Part shown: positions 22,267 through 30,010 of the stretch, piece by piece
How positions within the stretch are numbered: the stretch's first letter is position 1
Layout of the letters: each line of letters starts with the position of its first letter
Origin: a bacterium
Lineage (GTDB): Bacteria; Elusimicrobiota; Elusimicrobia; UBA1565; UBA9628
Direction of reading: 5' to 3'
NCBI GenBank assembly: GCA_021796015.1
Contig: JAJYOT010000006.1
Span: 1-51,359, forward strand
Length of the DNA stretch: 51,359 nucleotides
The notes under the pieces: model-generated
Told to the model about the DNA's origin: nothing
Database searches by the model: none
The model's input: the letters and a program-made list of their open reading frames with translations, nothing else
Program-made: the position numbers and the translations under genes

Positions 22267-23163
22267 ATGTCTTCTTTTGCGCCTAAAAAAGTTTTAATTA
22301 TTGGGGCTTCCGGGCAACTGGGGCGATTATGCCTTAAGGCTTTTTCCGGCGATTCATATCAAGTTATGGGAACGGGCTTGACTCATGCTGGTCCTTCTTT
22401 GTCGCGCCTGGACTTATCAAAAAAGGGGGAAGCCGGAGAAGCGGTTTCTCGTCTTCATCCCGATATCACTCTTCTTTGCGGAGGAATGACGGATGTGGAG
22501 GGTTGTGAATCTTCAAGAGAAAAGGCTTTCCAAATCAATGCCCAATCGCCGGCGGATATCGCACGAGAGATGAGAAGAAACGCCTCCTCCAAATTTATTT
22601 ATCTTTCGACGGATTATGTTTTTGACGGAGACGCCGGTCCTTATGGTGAGGACGCGAAGGTTCGGCCGCTCAATATTTATGGGGCCAGCAAATTGGAGGG
22701 CGAGAAAGCAGTTTTGGAGGCCTCGGAGAATAATCTCGTGGTTCGAACGACGACGGTTTATAGTTACCGGCCGGAGGGTAATAATTTTGTTATGCAATTG
22801 CTTAAAAGGCTCTCTCAAGGCGAAAAAATGCGCGTGCCGGCGGATCAGTGGGCAACGCCGACCTACGCCCCGGATTTGGCCTTGGCCCTGAAAGAATTAG
22901 TGGATGTTGGCGCCCGCGGCATCATCCATGCGGCCGGGCCGGATTTTATTTCCCGTCTTGATTTTGCCAAAACTGCGGCGCGAATCCTTAATTTAGATGA
23001 AACCTTGATTGAGGGGTTTTCAACCGCCGATCTCAATCAGAAAGCGAGGCGGCCCTTAAAAGCCGGATTGCGAACGGAACTTCTGAAAAAAGAGAGCGGA
23101 GACCTGATGCGGGGAGTTAAAGCCGGAATTTCTGATTTCAAATCCCTCCTTACTCATTCATAG
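22267..23163 (+). CDS. dTDP-4-dehydrorhamnose reductase-type SDR (RmlD/RfbD family)
   Basis: Extended SDR of 298 residues: cofactor motif GASGQLGR near residue 13, YLSTDYVFDGD, catalytic YGASK and a C-terminal RmlD-type substrate region (TPTYAPDLALALKEL, GIIHAAGPDFISRLDFAKTAA). RmlD reduces dTDP-4-keto-rhamnose. The related MAT2B-like proteins share this fold, and with no rmlA, B or C nearby the substrate is uncertain. It is a single gene, divergent from the FtsX-like cluster. Confidence 0.8.
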   Translation: MSSFAPKKVLIIGASGQLGRLCLKAFSGDSYQVMGTGLTHAGPSLSRLDLSKKGEAGEAVSRLHPDITLLCGGMTDVEGCESSREKAFQINAQSPADIAREMRRNASSKFIYLSTDYVFDGDAGPYGEDAKVRPLNIYGASKLEGEKAVLEASENNLVVRTTTVYSYRPEGNNFVMQLLKRLSQGEKMRVPADQWATPTYAPDLALALKELVDVGARGIIHAAGPDFISRLDFAKTAARILNLDETLIEGFSTADLNQKARRPLKAGLRTELLKKESGDLMRGVKAGISDFKSLLTHS

Positions 23164-23188
23164 GGCCACCAGTTTTTTGGTTTTTAAG

Positions 23189-23218
23189 TTGGGAAATGGC
23201 CGGTAAATAAGATAGAAT
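23189..23218 (+). promoter_or_regulatory. possible promoter of the rimP-nusA operon
   Basis: TTGGGA (23189-23194) and TAGAAT (23213-23218) with an 18-bp spacer precede a leader of about 65 nt that contains the hairpin at 23245. A second AT-rich box, TATAAG, lies at 23221. Confidence 0.35.
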
Positions 23219-23244
23219 AATATAAGTATAGGACGAGCCTTAAG

Positions 23245-23275
23245 GCCGCTCGGGCGTTCGAGCGGCTTTGTTTTT
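23245..23275 (+). terminator. leader hairpin/attenuator upstream of rimP
   Basis: GCCGCTCG and CGAGCGGC (8-bp perfect stem, loop GGCGTT) followed by TTTGTTTTT form an intrinsic-terminator-like structure just before the GGAGGGG ribosome site of rimP. Hairpins at this position are common before rimP-nusA operons. It may serve as an attenuator sensitive to NusA, or end stray transcription. Confidence 0.6.
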
Positions 23276-23290
23276 GGAGGGGTTTGTCCC

Positions 23291-23761
23291 GTGATCACTA
23301 TGGACCTATCTAAACTTGAGGCGCTGATGACTCCTCTCTTGGAACAAGAGGGAGCGGAGCTGGTTGACCTAGAGTACGTGAGGGAAGGTTCTCAATGGGT
23401 TCTTAGAGTTTATATTGATAAACCGCCGCGGATTTCTTTGGATGATTGCGCTTATTTTTCCGATCGCATCGGCAGTCTTCTTGATTCGTCCGGGATTCTT
23501 GCGGCCGCGTACGTTCTTGAGGTGTCTTCACCAGGGATTGACCGTGTAATCAAGAAAGAAAAAGATTTCCAGCGTTTTACCGGCAAGGCCGTCAAGATTC
23601 AACTCAAGGAACCTTTGGAAGGCCGTCGAAATTTCTCCGGAGTGATTCGGGGATGCCAAGGAGGGCAGGTGGCGTTTGAATGCGAGGGAAAAACCTTTTC
23701 TTTTGAGATTGGCTTAATTGAAGAAGCCCGTCTTAACGAGACGGCTCATCTGTCTATTTGA
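23291..23761 (+). CDS. rimP: ribosome maturation factor RimP
   Basis: RimP assists assembly of the 30S subunit. The 156 residues show the family's N-terminal domain (EQEGAELVDLEYVREGSQWVLRVYID, DDCAYFSDRIGSLLD, EVSSPGIDRVIKKEKDFQRF) and a C-terminal SH3-like domain. The start is GTG at 23291, nine bases after GGAGGGG; the in-frame ATG at 23300 is less well placed. First gene of rimP-nusA-infB-rbfA-truB-ribF. Confidence 0.95.
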   Translation: MITMDLSKLEALMTPLLEQEGAELVDLEYVREGSQWVLRVYIDKPPRISLDDCAYFSDRIGSLLDSSGILAAAYVLEVSSPGIDRVIKKEKDFQRFTGKAVKIQLKEPLEGRRNFSGVIRGCQGGQVAFECEGKTFSFEIGLIEEARLNETAHLSI

Positions 23762-23765
23762 AAAT

Positions 23766-25004
23766 ATGGCTAAATCAGAATTGATACTTGTTTTGGAGCA
23801 AATCGAACGCGACAAGGGAATTCCCAAAAGCGAAATCCTGCAGATGATTGAGAGCGCTGTGGTCAGCTCCTTAAGAAAGTATGTCGGCAAAAATGCCGTG
23901 ATCGAAGCCGCTATAGACCCGGAGACGGCCCAGTTTCAGGCGCGCGTGGTTAAAAAAGTGGCCGAAGCCGTGATGGATTCCGAAGTTGAAATGACGCTTG
24001 CGGAAGCGAGAAAATTTAAATCCGACGCCCAGGTGGGGGATGAAATTCGCCTTCCGGCGCCCGCGGCTGATTTTGCCCGTATCGCGGCCCAGACAGCCAA
24101 ACAGCTTCTCACTCAAAAAGTTCGCGAATCCGAGAGAGATAAGCTCTATGATGAATTTAAACCCAAGGAAGGGCAATTAACGACGGGTTCCGTTCATCGT
24201 TTTATTGAAAGAACGATCGTGGTTGATTTGGGAAAGGTGGAAGGCGTCATTCCCATGCGGGAACAAATTCGCCGCGAGCGCTACAACATCGGAATGAACG
24301 TTCGTTGCGTTATTTTAAGGGTTGATCGGGCCTCTCAAGCCCCCCAGATTCTTTTGTCTAGGGCGGCGCCCCTATTTTTAGAGCGTTTACTTGAAATCGA
24401 GGTTCCGGAAATTAAAGATAAGACGATTTCGGTTGTTTCCATCGTTCGCGATCCCGGTTTTAGGGCCAAGGTTTTGGTCAAATCCAACGATTCCCAAGTC
24501 GACCCGGTCGGGGCGTGCGTGGGCCTTCGGGGATCTCGAATCCGAAGTTTGATGAATGAGTTGGCCGGCGAAAAAATTGATTTAATCGCCCATCAGGAGG
24601 ATCCGGTAAAACTCATCGCCAATGCCCTGGCTCCGGCGCAAGTTTCCCAGGTCAAGATCACGGATGCCGCGGCCAAAAAAGCGGTCGCTTTTGTCCCGGA
24701 GTCCCAGTTTGCGATTGCGATCGGAAAGGAAAGCCAGAATTTAGAACTTGCCTCCCGGTTGATTGGGTGGCATATCGAAATTAAGCCTCAAATCGATAAA
24801 AAAGCGGGGGAGCTTCCCGAATCTCGAATCGAGGGACTAAGCCTTAAGACGATGGAATTGCTTTCTCGCGCGGGAATGTCGGATGTCCATGAAATCGCCA
24901 AGCAGAGCGTCGAATCTTTGACCAAGATCGAGGGGATTACCGAAAAGATGGCGACTAAAATTATCGCGAAAGCCAAGGCCATTTTAGAGGAGAAAAATTC
25001 CTAA
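23766..25004 (+). CDS. nusA: transcription termination/antitermination factor NusA
   Basis: NusA binds RNA polymerase and nascent RNA and controls pausing, termination and antitermination. The 412 residues have an N-terminal polymerase-binding domain, an S1 domain (about 130-200, VHRFIERTIVVDLGKVEGVIP), KH1 and KH2 domains (VGACVGLRGSRIRSLMNEL; FAIAIGKESQNLELASRL) and one short helix-hairpin-helix-like repeat at the C-terminus (ESLTKIEGITEKMATKII). Start at ATG 23766, 4 nt after the rimP stop. Confidence 0.96.
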   Translation: MAKSELILVLEQIERDKGIPKSEILQMIESAVVSSLRKYVGKNAVIEAAIDPETAQFQARVVKKVAEAVMDSEVEMTLAEARKFKSDAQVGDEIRLPAPAADFARIAAQTAKQLLTQKVRESERDKLYDEFKPKEGQLTTGSVHRFIERTIVVDLGKVEGVIPMREQIRRERYNIGMNVRCVILRVDRASQAPQILLSRAAPLFLERLLEIEVPEIKDKTISVVSIVRDPGFRAKVLVKSNDSQVDPVGACVGLRGSRIRSLMNELAGEKIDLIAHQEDPVKLIANALAPAQVSQVKITDAAAKKAVAFVPESQFAIAIGKESQNLELASRLIGWHIEIKPQIDKKAGELPESRIEGLSLKTMELLSRAGMSDVHEIAKQSVESLTKIEGITEKMATKIIAKAKAILEEKNS

Positions 25005-25041
25005 GAACCCTCGCGCATTTTTAAAATGATATTATAATCTT

Positions 25042-27498
25042 ATGCCTTCCAAACCCAAGAAAACCTCCGAACCTAAAGCGGAAAAAGAAAAAAAATCGCC
25101 CAAGGCTGTTCGCCCTAAAAAAGCCGCTTCGGATAAGAAATCTTCCGATAAAAAATCCAGTTCCGAGGGTTCTAAAAAGAAGGGTTCCTCGGAGCCCGCG
25201 ATTGTCAAGGCCCGGGCGGAAAAGAGAGATTCAAGCGAGGCCGGTTCCATCGCTCCGCCTACTTCCCATTTAGTGTCCGCTTTTGATTTATTTAAGCGAA
25301 AACCAGGTCCCGCTCGTCAAACTCCTACGGTTTCTCGCATGGCTCCGGCGACGGGTTTCAAGGGAACTCCAAACCCGGTAAAGGATAATCCTCCGGCAAA
25401 TACTCCTCCTGTTTCAACCCCCACTCCAGCAGGGCAGATTTCGCGGCCTCAAACGCCCAAGCCTGTGATTGAGCCGCCTAAAAAAACCGCCTTGCCCTCA
25501 GGCGGCGCTTCAGCCCCGGCGCCTAAAGCGGTGTTGGCTCCGGCCCCAGAACCAGCCAAGACCTTGCCGAATCCAGCGGCGCCTCCGAAAACCATTTCTT
25601 CGGATCAGCCAAAGCCTATCGCGCGGCCGACCCAGGTTCCAGCAAAACCTCAGCCGAAACCCCAAGTAGCGCCCAAACCCGTTCCAAGCGTCGCCGCTCC
25701 GGCGGCTTCTCCAGCGGTTCCGGTTAAGCCCGCCGCCAGGGTCCTTGAAGTTCCCAGTATTATCACAGTTCGGGAATTGGCCGAGAAAATGGAAGCCACC
25801 CCTAATGAGCTGATTAAAAAGCTGATGAGTCTCGGGGTTTTTGCCACGATTAACCAGCGTCTTGAAATTGACGCCGCAATGATTATCGCTCAGGAATTTA
25901 ACTATGAGTTGAAAGTGACGGCGATGTACAAAGAAGAAGAAATTGAAACCGCTCATGGTCAAAAAGATTCTTCTGAAAATTTAAAACCGCGTCCTCCTAT
26001 TATTACGGTCATGGGGCATGTCGATCACGGGAAGACTTCTCTTTTGGATGCGATTAGGTCTAGTTCGGTTGCGACCGGAGAAGCGGGCGGCATCACGCAA
26101 CATATCGGGGCTTATAAAGTCGCGACGCCGAAAGGAATTTTGGTCTTCTTGGACACTCCGGGCCATGAGGCCTTTACCGCCATGCGTTCTCGGGGAGCTA
26201 AAGCGACCGACATCGTTGTTCTAGTCGTCAGCGCGGTTGACGGAATCATGCCGCAGACCATTGAAGCCATTGATCATGCCAAGGCCGCCGGAGTTCCCAT
26301 CGTGGTTGCGGTCAATAAAATTGATCTCCCCGGCGCGAACCCGCAAAAAATTCGGCAGGACTTGTCTCTTCATGGACTCAATCCGGAAGAGTGGGGCGGG
26401 AAAACCATTTTTGTCGATGTCTCGGCTAAGAAAAAACTCAATCTTGATCACTTGCTTGAAATGCTTTCGCTTCAGGCCGAACTTTTGGATTTGAAAGCCA
26501 ATTATGACCGCGCGGCTTCGGGAATTGTCTTGGAAGCGAAGATGGATCCTCAAAGAGGGAGCGTCGCGACTTTGCTCGTTCAATCCGGAGTGTTGAAAAT
26601 CGGAGATCCCTTGGTTGTGGGTTTGTGCCATGGAAAGGTCAAAGCGCTTTTGGATGAAAACGGGAAAAGACTTGAAAAAGCGGAGCCGGCGACTCCGGTT
26701 GAGCTTCTTGGTTTATCTAAGACTCCCCAGGCGGGCGATATTTTTAGCGTCGTCAAAAATGAAAAAGAAGCCCGTGAAATCGCGGAAGAACGTCAAAAAC
26801 TTAACCGCGAGCAAGTTTTGGCCCACCAGCGGCATGTGAGTCTTATCAGCCTTAAATCCCAGCTTGGAACGACGGCCAAAGACTTAAATATTATTCTCAA
26901 GGCCGACGTTCAGGGATCTCTTCAAGCGTTGCGCGATTCCTTGGAAAGTCTGTCCACCAAGGAATGTCAGGTGAGAATCGTCCATGCGGGGCTTGGGAGC
27001 GCGAATGAATCGGACGTTTTGCTGGCTTCGGCCTCGAACGCGATTATCTTTTTGTTCAATAGCTCTTCTGAAGCGCGCGCTAGGGAATTGGCCGCGCGAG
27101 AAGAAGTCGAGATTCGTTCCTATAAAATCATTTATGACTTGATTGCGGATGTTAAAGCCGGGCTCGAAGGGCTTTTGGCTCCCGAAATCGTAGAAGTCAT
27201 TGTTGGAAAAGCGGAAGTCAGAGAGATATTCCCGGTGAAGGGAAATTCCTTTGTCGCGGGCTCTCTTGTGCGCGAAGGCAAGGTCTCGAGAGGGGCTTTT
27301 GCGCGGGTGATGCGTAATGGGGTCAAGGTCGCCGAAGGGAAGGTGGTCAACCTTAAGCGCTTTAAAGACGATGTCAAGGAAGTGGAAAAGAATCTCGAGT
27401 GCGGAATCCAAATTGACGGGAGCGTTTCTTATCAAAAAGGCGATACTCTTGAAATCTTTATCAAGGAATCCCGAACGCGGCGGCTTGAGAACGTCTAA
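25042..27498 (+). CDS. infB: translation initiation factor IF-2
   Basis: IF-2 is the GTPase that brings initiator tRNA to the ribosome. The 818 residues comprise a Lys/Ser then Pro/Ala-rich unstructured N-terminus (to about 235), an IF2_N domain ([22 protein letters not shown]), the G domain with GHVDHGKT at 325-332, DTPGHE and NKID, and the beta-barrel and C-terminal domains ([15 protein letters not shown] segment [23 protein letters not shown]). TATAAT at 25031-25036 just before the ATG might be an internal promoter. Confidence 0.97.
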   Translation: MPSKPKKTSEPKAEKEKKSPKAVRPKKAASDKKSSDKKSSSEGSKKKGSSEPAIVKARAEKRDSSEAGSIAPPTSHLVSAFDLFKRKPGPARQTPTVSRMAPATGFKGTPNPVKDNPPANTPPVSTPTPAGQISRPQTPKPVIEPPKKTALPSGGASAPAPKAVLAPAPEPAKTLPNPAAPPKTISSDQPKPIARPTQVPAKPQPKPQVAPKPVPSVAAPAASPAVPVKPAARVLEVPSIITVRELAEKMEATPNELIKKLMSLGVFATINQRLEIDAAMIIAQEFNYELKVTAMYKEEEIETAHGQKDSSENLKPRPPIITVMGHVDHGKTSLLDAIRSSSVATGEAGGITQHIGAYKVATPKGILVFLDTPGHEAFTAMRSRGAKATDIVVLVVSAVDGIMPQTIEAIDHAKAAGVPIVVAVNKIDLPGANPQKIRQDLSLHGLNPEEWGGKTIFVDVSAKKKLNLDHLLEMLSLQAELLDLKANYDRAASGIVLEAKMDPQRGSVATLLVQSGVLKIGDPLVVGLCHGKVKALLDENGKRLEKAEPATPVELLGLSKTPQAGDIFSVVKNEKEAREIAEERQKLNREQVLAHQRHVSLISLKSQLGTTAKDLNIILKADVQGSLQALRDSLESLSTKECQVRIVHAGLGSANESDVLLASASNAIIFLFNSSSEARARELAAREEVEIRSYKIIYDLIADVKAGLEGLLAPEIVEVIVGKAEVREIFPVKGNSFVAGSLVREGKVSRGAFARVMRNGVKVAEGKVVNLKRFKDDVKEVEKNLECGIQIDGSVSYQKGDTLEIFIKESRTRRLENV

Positions 27499-27503
27499 CC
27501 TCC

Positions 27504-27848
27504 TTGTTTTCCAGAATTGACCGCCTCCAAGAGCTTCTCCGAAAAGAGATCGTCGGCATTTTGCCAACTATTCGGGACCCCGGTTTCTCAGGGTTGATTA
27601 CAGTGACCGATATCGTGTTGTCTCGGGACATGAAGACCGCGAGAATTTTCTATTCAGTCATGGGAAGCCCCAGAGAACGTTTAAATTGCGAAAAGGCTCT
27701 TCTGCGTGCGACCCCCTATGTTCGACAGAAATTAAGTCAAAAATGGACGACGCGCATTTTGCCGGAACTTATTTTTAAATATGATGGAACGCCGGCCAAG
27801 GCTTCTCGAATCGACAAAATATTAGATGAATTAAGAGGAAAAGAATGA
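27504..27848 (+). CDS. rbfA: ribosome-binding factor A
   Basis: RbfA is a small KH-fold protein needed for late 30S maturation and cold adaptation. The 114 residues show the family pattern: RIDRLQELLRKEIVGIL, then ITVTDIVLSRDMKTARIFYSVMG and LPELIFKYDGTPAKASRIDKIL. The start appears to be TTG at 27504, five bases after the infB stop, without a strong ribosome site, which suggests coupling to infB. Its end overlaps truB by 4 nt. Confidence 0.93.
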   Translation: MFSRIDRLQELLRKEIVGILPTIRDPGFSGLITVTDIVLSRDMKTARIFYSVMGSPRERLNCEKALLRATPYVRQKLSQKWTTRILPELIFKYDGTPAKASRIDKILDELRGKE

Positions 27849-28585
27849 AGCCCGAACTTGCCGGAATGATTTTGTTCGACAAGCCGACCGGCTGGACTTC
27901 TCATGACGCGGTTAACGCCTTTCGGCGTTTTTTGCCGGCCCACGAAAAAGCAGGGCATTGCGGGACCTTGGATCCGTTGGCCACGGGGCTTTTAATTATT
28001 TTAGCCGGTCGCACGCGGAAACTTCAGGCTCACATGCAAGGCTTGGATAAGGTCTATTATGGAACGATTAAGCTGGGAGTTGTAACCGATTCGGGCGATA
28101 TTACGGGAAAGGTTCTCGAAAAGCGTCCGGTTCCGGAACTGAGATTATCCGATATTCAGGCCGGCTTCGATCAATATTTGGGAGAAATTTCTCTTCCCGC
28201 GCCCGTTTTTTCGGCCGTCAAGCACAAAGGGAAACCGCTTTATCATTACGCCCGCAAGGGAATCAGCGTTCCCGAGAAGCCGAGAAAATCAACGGTTTAC
28301 CGTTGGGAAGCCTTAAATTACGACCCGCATACGGGAGAAATCGAAAACCGCCTTTTCTGTTCGAGCGGCACCTATGTCCGCGCCTTGGCCGAAGGGGTGG
28401 GGAGCAAATTAGGGTGCGGGGCGGTCGTTCAGACGCTCAGAAGAGAAAAAATCGGGCCTTTTTCCGTGGATGAGTCCATTAATTTGGAGTCCCTTAAGGG
28501 GTTTAAGACGGAAGACATCAAAAATCTCCTTGAAGAGGGGACGATGAGGCTTTTTCAATTCGCCTCGAAAATAAAAAGCGCCTGA
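27845..28585 (+). CDS. truB: tRNA pseudouridine(55) synthase TruB
   Basis: TruB makes pseudouridine 55 in the T-loop of tRNAs. The 246 residues contain the entry motif GMILFDKPTGWTSHDAVN, the catalytic Asp in GTLDPLATGLL, the Tyr motif KVYYGTIKLGVVTDSGD, PAPVFSAVKHKGKPLYHYAR and SSGTYVRALAEGVG. It lacks much of the C-terminal PUA domain. Its TGA overlaps the ATG of the 69-nt element (TGATG). Confidence 0.95.
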   Translation: MKPELAGMILFDKPTGWTSHDAVNAFRRFLPAHEKAGHCGTLDPLATGLLIILAGRTRKLQAHMQGLDKVYYGTIKLGVVTDSGDITGKVLEKRPVPELRLSDIQAGFDQYLGEISLPAPVFSAVKHKGKPLYHYARKGISVPEKPRKSTVYRWEALNYDPHTGEIENRLFCSSGTYVRALAEGVGSKLGCGAVVQTLRREKIGPFSVDESINLESLKGFKTEDIKNLLEEGTMRLFQFASKIKSA

Positions 28586-28653
28586 TGCCTCCTTTCAGGA
28601 ATTGTAAGGGCGGCATTGTCCCGACCTTAGAATTTTATGAGGAGCGGGACTGA
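28585..28653 (+). repeat. intercistronic 69-nt element, copy B (truB/ribF junction)
   Basis: Open unit of 22 codons whose peptide ends KGGIVPTLEFYEERD. TGATG at 28583-28587 joins the truB stop to its ATG, and TGATG at 28651-28655 joins its stop to the ribF ATG. GAGGAG near the end is the ribF ribosome site. GTCCC (28618) and GGGAC (28646) can pair, and CTCCT near the 5' end can pair with AGGAG. Homologous to 43465-43533 and 9849-9916. Confidence 0.8.
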
Positions 28654-29087
28654 TGCTTTATTGCGGGCGAGTCGTTTCCGGAGATAAGATTGGAAGAAAA
28701 CTCGGATATCCGACCGCTAATCTTGAAATAGATCCCGCCGTCTTTCCCAAAGACGGGGTTTATGCTGGGAAAGTTGACAGTGTGAAATTGGGCGTTCGGC
28801 TTGCGGCCGTGAGCGTGGGGACTCGCCCGACCGTCAACGGGAGCCGCCGCGTTTTTGAGGTTCATATCCCTGGGTTTAAAGGGAACCTTTATGGAACAAA
28901 ACTCAAGGTGTCTTTGCTTAAGAAAATTCGCGGCCAAAAAAAATTTGCCTCTCTTCAAGATTTGAAAAACCAAATCGCCCAGGACGTTCTTAAAATAAGA
29001 GACTTGGCAGAAGATCGGCAAATTCCCGATCGGAAGAAAACATCTCCCCTTTTGGGATCGCGGAGAGTTCGGCCCAGAAAAGCTTAA
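28653..29087 (+). CDS. riboflavin kinase domain only (C-terminal half of RibF)
   Basis: Riboflavin kinase phosphorylates riboflavin to FMN. In most bacteria it is the C-terminal half of bifunctional RibF. This 144-residue frame begins directly with the kinase domain: GRVVSGDKIGRKLGYPTANLE (including the PTAN motif), GVYAGKV, SVGTRPTVNG, FEVHIPGFKGNLYGTKLKV. The FMN adenylyltransferase half that should precede it is absent; the 69-nt element stands in its place. The last 25 residues lie in the antisense of the Nudix gene and look unrelated to the family. FAD synthesis must be encoded elsewhere, or the gene is a remnant. Confidence 0.8.
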   Translation: MLYCGRVVSGDKIGRKLGYPTANLEIDPAVFPKDGVYAGKVDSVKLGVRLAAVSVGTRPTVNGSRRVFEVHIPGFKGNLYGTKLKVSLLKKIRGQKKFASLQDLKNQIAQDVLKIRDLAEDRQIPDRKKTSPLLGSRRVRPRKA

Positions 29088-29415
29088 GGACGTCGTCGTC
29101 ATTTCCGTTTTCCTTGAGCGTTCCTCCGGTTTTTTCCACCCGCCAGAAAGAACTGACGATTTGAATCGGTCTTTGAGTGGAGAGATGGAGTTTCTGGCTG
29201 GAGAAAATAATTTTTTTAATCTTAATGGATAAACCGGTTTCTTCTTGGTATTCTCGAATCAAGGCGTCTTGGGGGGCTTCTCCAATTTCTATCCCGCCCC
29301 CGGGAAAATTGACGAACTCGCGGTCGATAAAACGGCTTCGCGTCATTAAAACTTTTCCGTCTTCAACTAGAATCCCGTAAATTCGGCAACTAAAAGAAAT
29401 TAACGGTGAGCTCAT
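28990..29415 (-). CDS. Nudix hydrolase
   Basis: A 141-residue Nudix protein that hydrolyses a nucleoside diphosphate linked to another moiety; the substrate is not predictable. The Nudix box is GGIEIGEAPQDALIREYQEETG at about 42-63, preceded by RSRFIDREFVNFPGG. Start chosen at ATG 29415 (MSSPLISFSCRIYGIL); the frame continues upstream into GC-rich repeat sequence. Its 3' end overlaps the riboflavin kinase frame by 98 bp in convergent orientation. Confidence 0.85.
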   Translation of the reverse strand: MSSPLISFSCRIYGILVEDGKVLMTRSRFIDREFVNFPGGGIEIGEAPQDALIREYQEETGLSIKIKKIIFSSQKLHLSTQRPIQIVSSFWRVEKTGGTLKENGNDDDVLKLFWAELSAIPKGEMFSSDREFADLLPSLLF

Positions 29416-29486
29416 ATGATTTTGATTCCTATCCTTAGATTCGCGCGGGGAGGGCCTCCCGCTCATCCGTCGCTTCGCTCTTCCCT

Positions 29487-29526
29487 CGCGGCCCGCTGGC
29501 CGCGCTGACGCGAAACTTCGTTTCGC
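29487..29526. repeat. pair of GC-rich hairpins
   Basis: CGCGGCC-CGCT-GGCCGCG (29487-29504) and GCGAAAC-TTC-GTTTCGC (29510-29526) are perfect 7-bp stem-loops side by side between the Nudix start and tRNA-Leu. The arrangement resembles paired REP elements. No coding potential is seen between 29416 and 29585. Confidence 0.5.
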
Positions 29527-29585
29527 TTCTCGTCCCCCGGACGCGCGCGGCTCGGCTTTGAGTCCCTTTCCTTGAATAGAGTTTT

Positions 29586-29667
29586 TGCGCGGGGAGGGAC
29601 TCGAACCCTCACGCCTTGCGGCATACGCCCCTCAAACGTACGCGTCTGCCAGTTCCGCCACCCGCGC
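29586..29667 (-). tRNA. tRNA-Leu (GAG anticodon)
   Basis: Class II tRNA. The acceptor pair is GCGCGGG/CCCGCGC (29667-29661 and 29593-29587) with discriminator A at 29586. The anticodon arm TACGT-TTGAGGG-GCGTA gives GAG. A variable arm and the T-arm GGGTTCGAGTCCC follow. CCA is not encoded. Confidence 0.93.
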
Positions 29668-29676
29668 GTAATGAAA

Positions 29677-30000
29677 TTATTTCTTTTTTGTGGAAGCGGC
29701 TGGAACAGCGGGGGCTTGTTGAGAAACTGGAGCCGCCGGCAAGGAGAAACGAGAAGTGACGCTCGACATTCCGCTTTTTGCCGACAATAAAGAAAGAAAG
29801 AGAGAAGTGAACGCGAAAGTTCCGGCCAGCGCCCCGGTTAAATTTCGCATGAAGCTAGACCCGGTGGGGGTCGTGATGAGAGAATCCCCGGAACTTCCAA
29901 AGAGAGCCAAGCCTGCTCCTCGGCCGGTTTGAAGCAACACGACTAAAATCATCAGAACGCAGACGCAGACATGAACGGCTAAAAGTAAATGATAAAACAT
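29677..30000 (-). CDS. secG: preprotein translocase subunit SecG
   Basis: SecG is the small accessory subunit of the SecYEG channel. The 107-residue frame from ATG 30000 has two membrane helices (LLLAVHVCVCVLMILVVLLQ and a second near residues 55-75) flanking the conserved cytoplasmic loop QTGRGAGLALFGSSG, and ends in a Pro/Ala-rich tail with KKK. It lies 9 bp before tRNA-Leu, on the same strand, as secG and tRNA-Leu do in many genomes. Confidence 0.92.
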   Translation of the reverse strand: MFYHLLLAVHVCVCVLMILVVLLQTGRGAGLALFGSSGDSLITTPTGSSFMRNLTGALAGTFAFTSLFLSLLSAKSGMSSVTSRFSLPAAPVSQQAPAVPAASTKKK

Positions 30001-30010
30001 AGAGTTAATC

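Noticed and set aside
25510..25962. 150-codon frame antisense to the Pro/Ala-rich part of infB
   Set aside because: Long antisense frames are expected opposite Pro/Ala-rich repeats; the product is a low-complexity Arg/Gly/Phe string.
26884..27567. 227-codon frame antisense to the infB 3' half
   Set aside because: No start signal, no recognisable domain, and it is fully covered by conserved IF-2 sequence.
29443..29454. GCGCGGGGAGGG repeats the 3' end of tRNA-Leu 144 bp away, suggesting an att scar
   Set aside because: Only 12 bp of GC-rich sequence match, flanks differ, and no integrase or foreign genes lie between.
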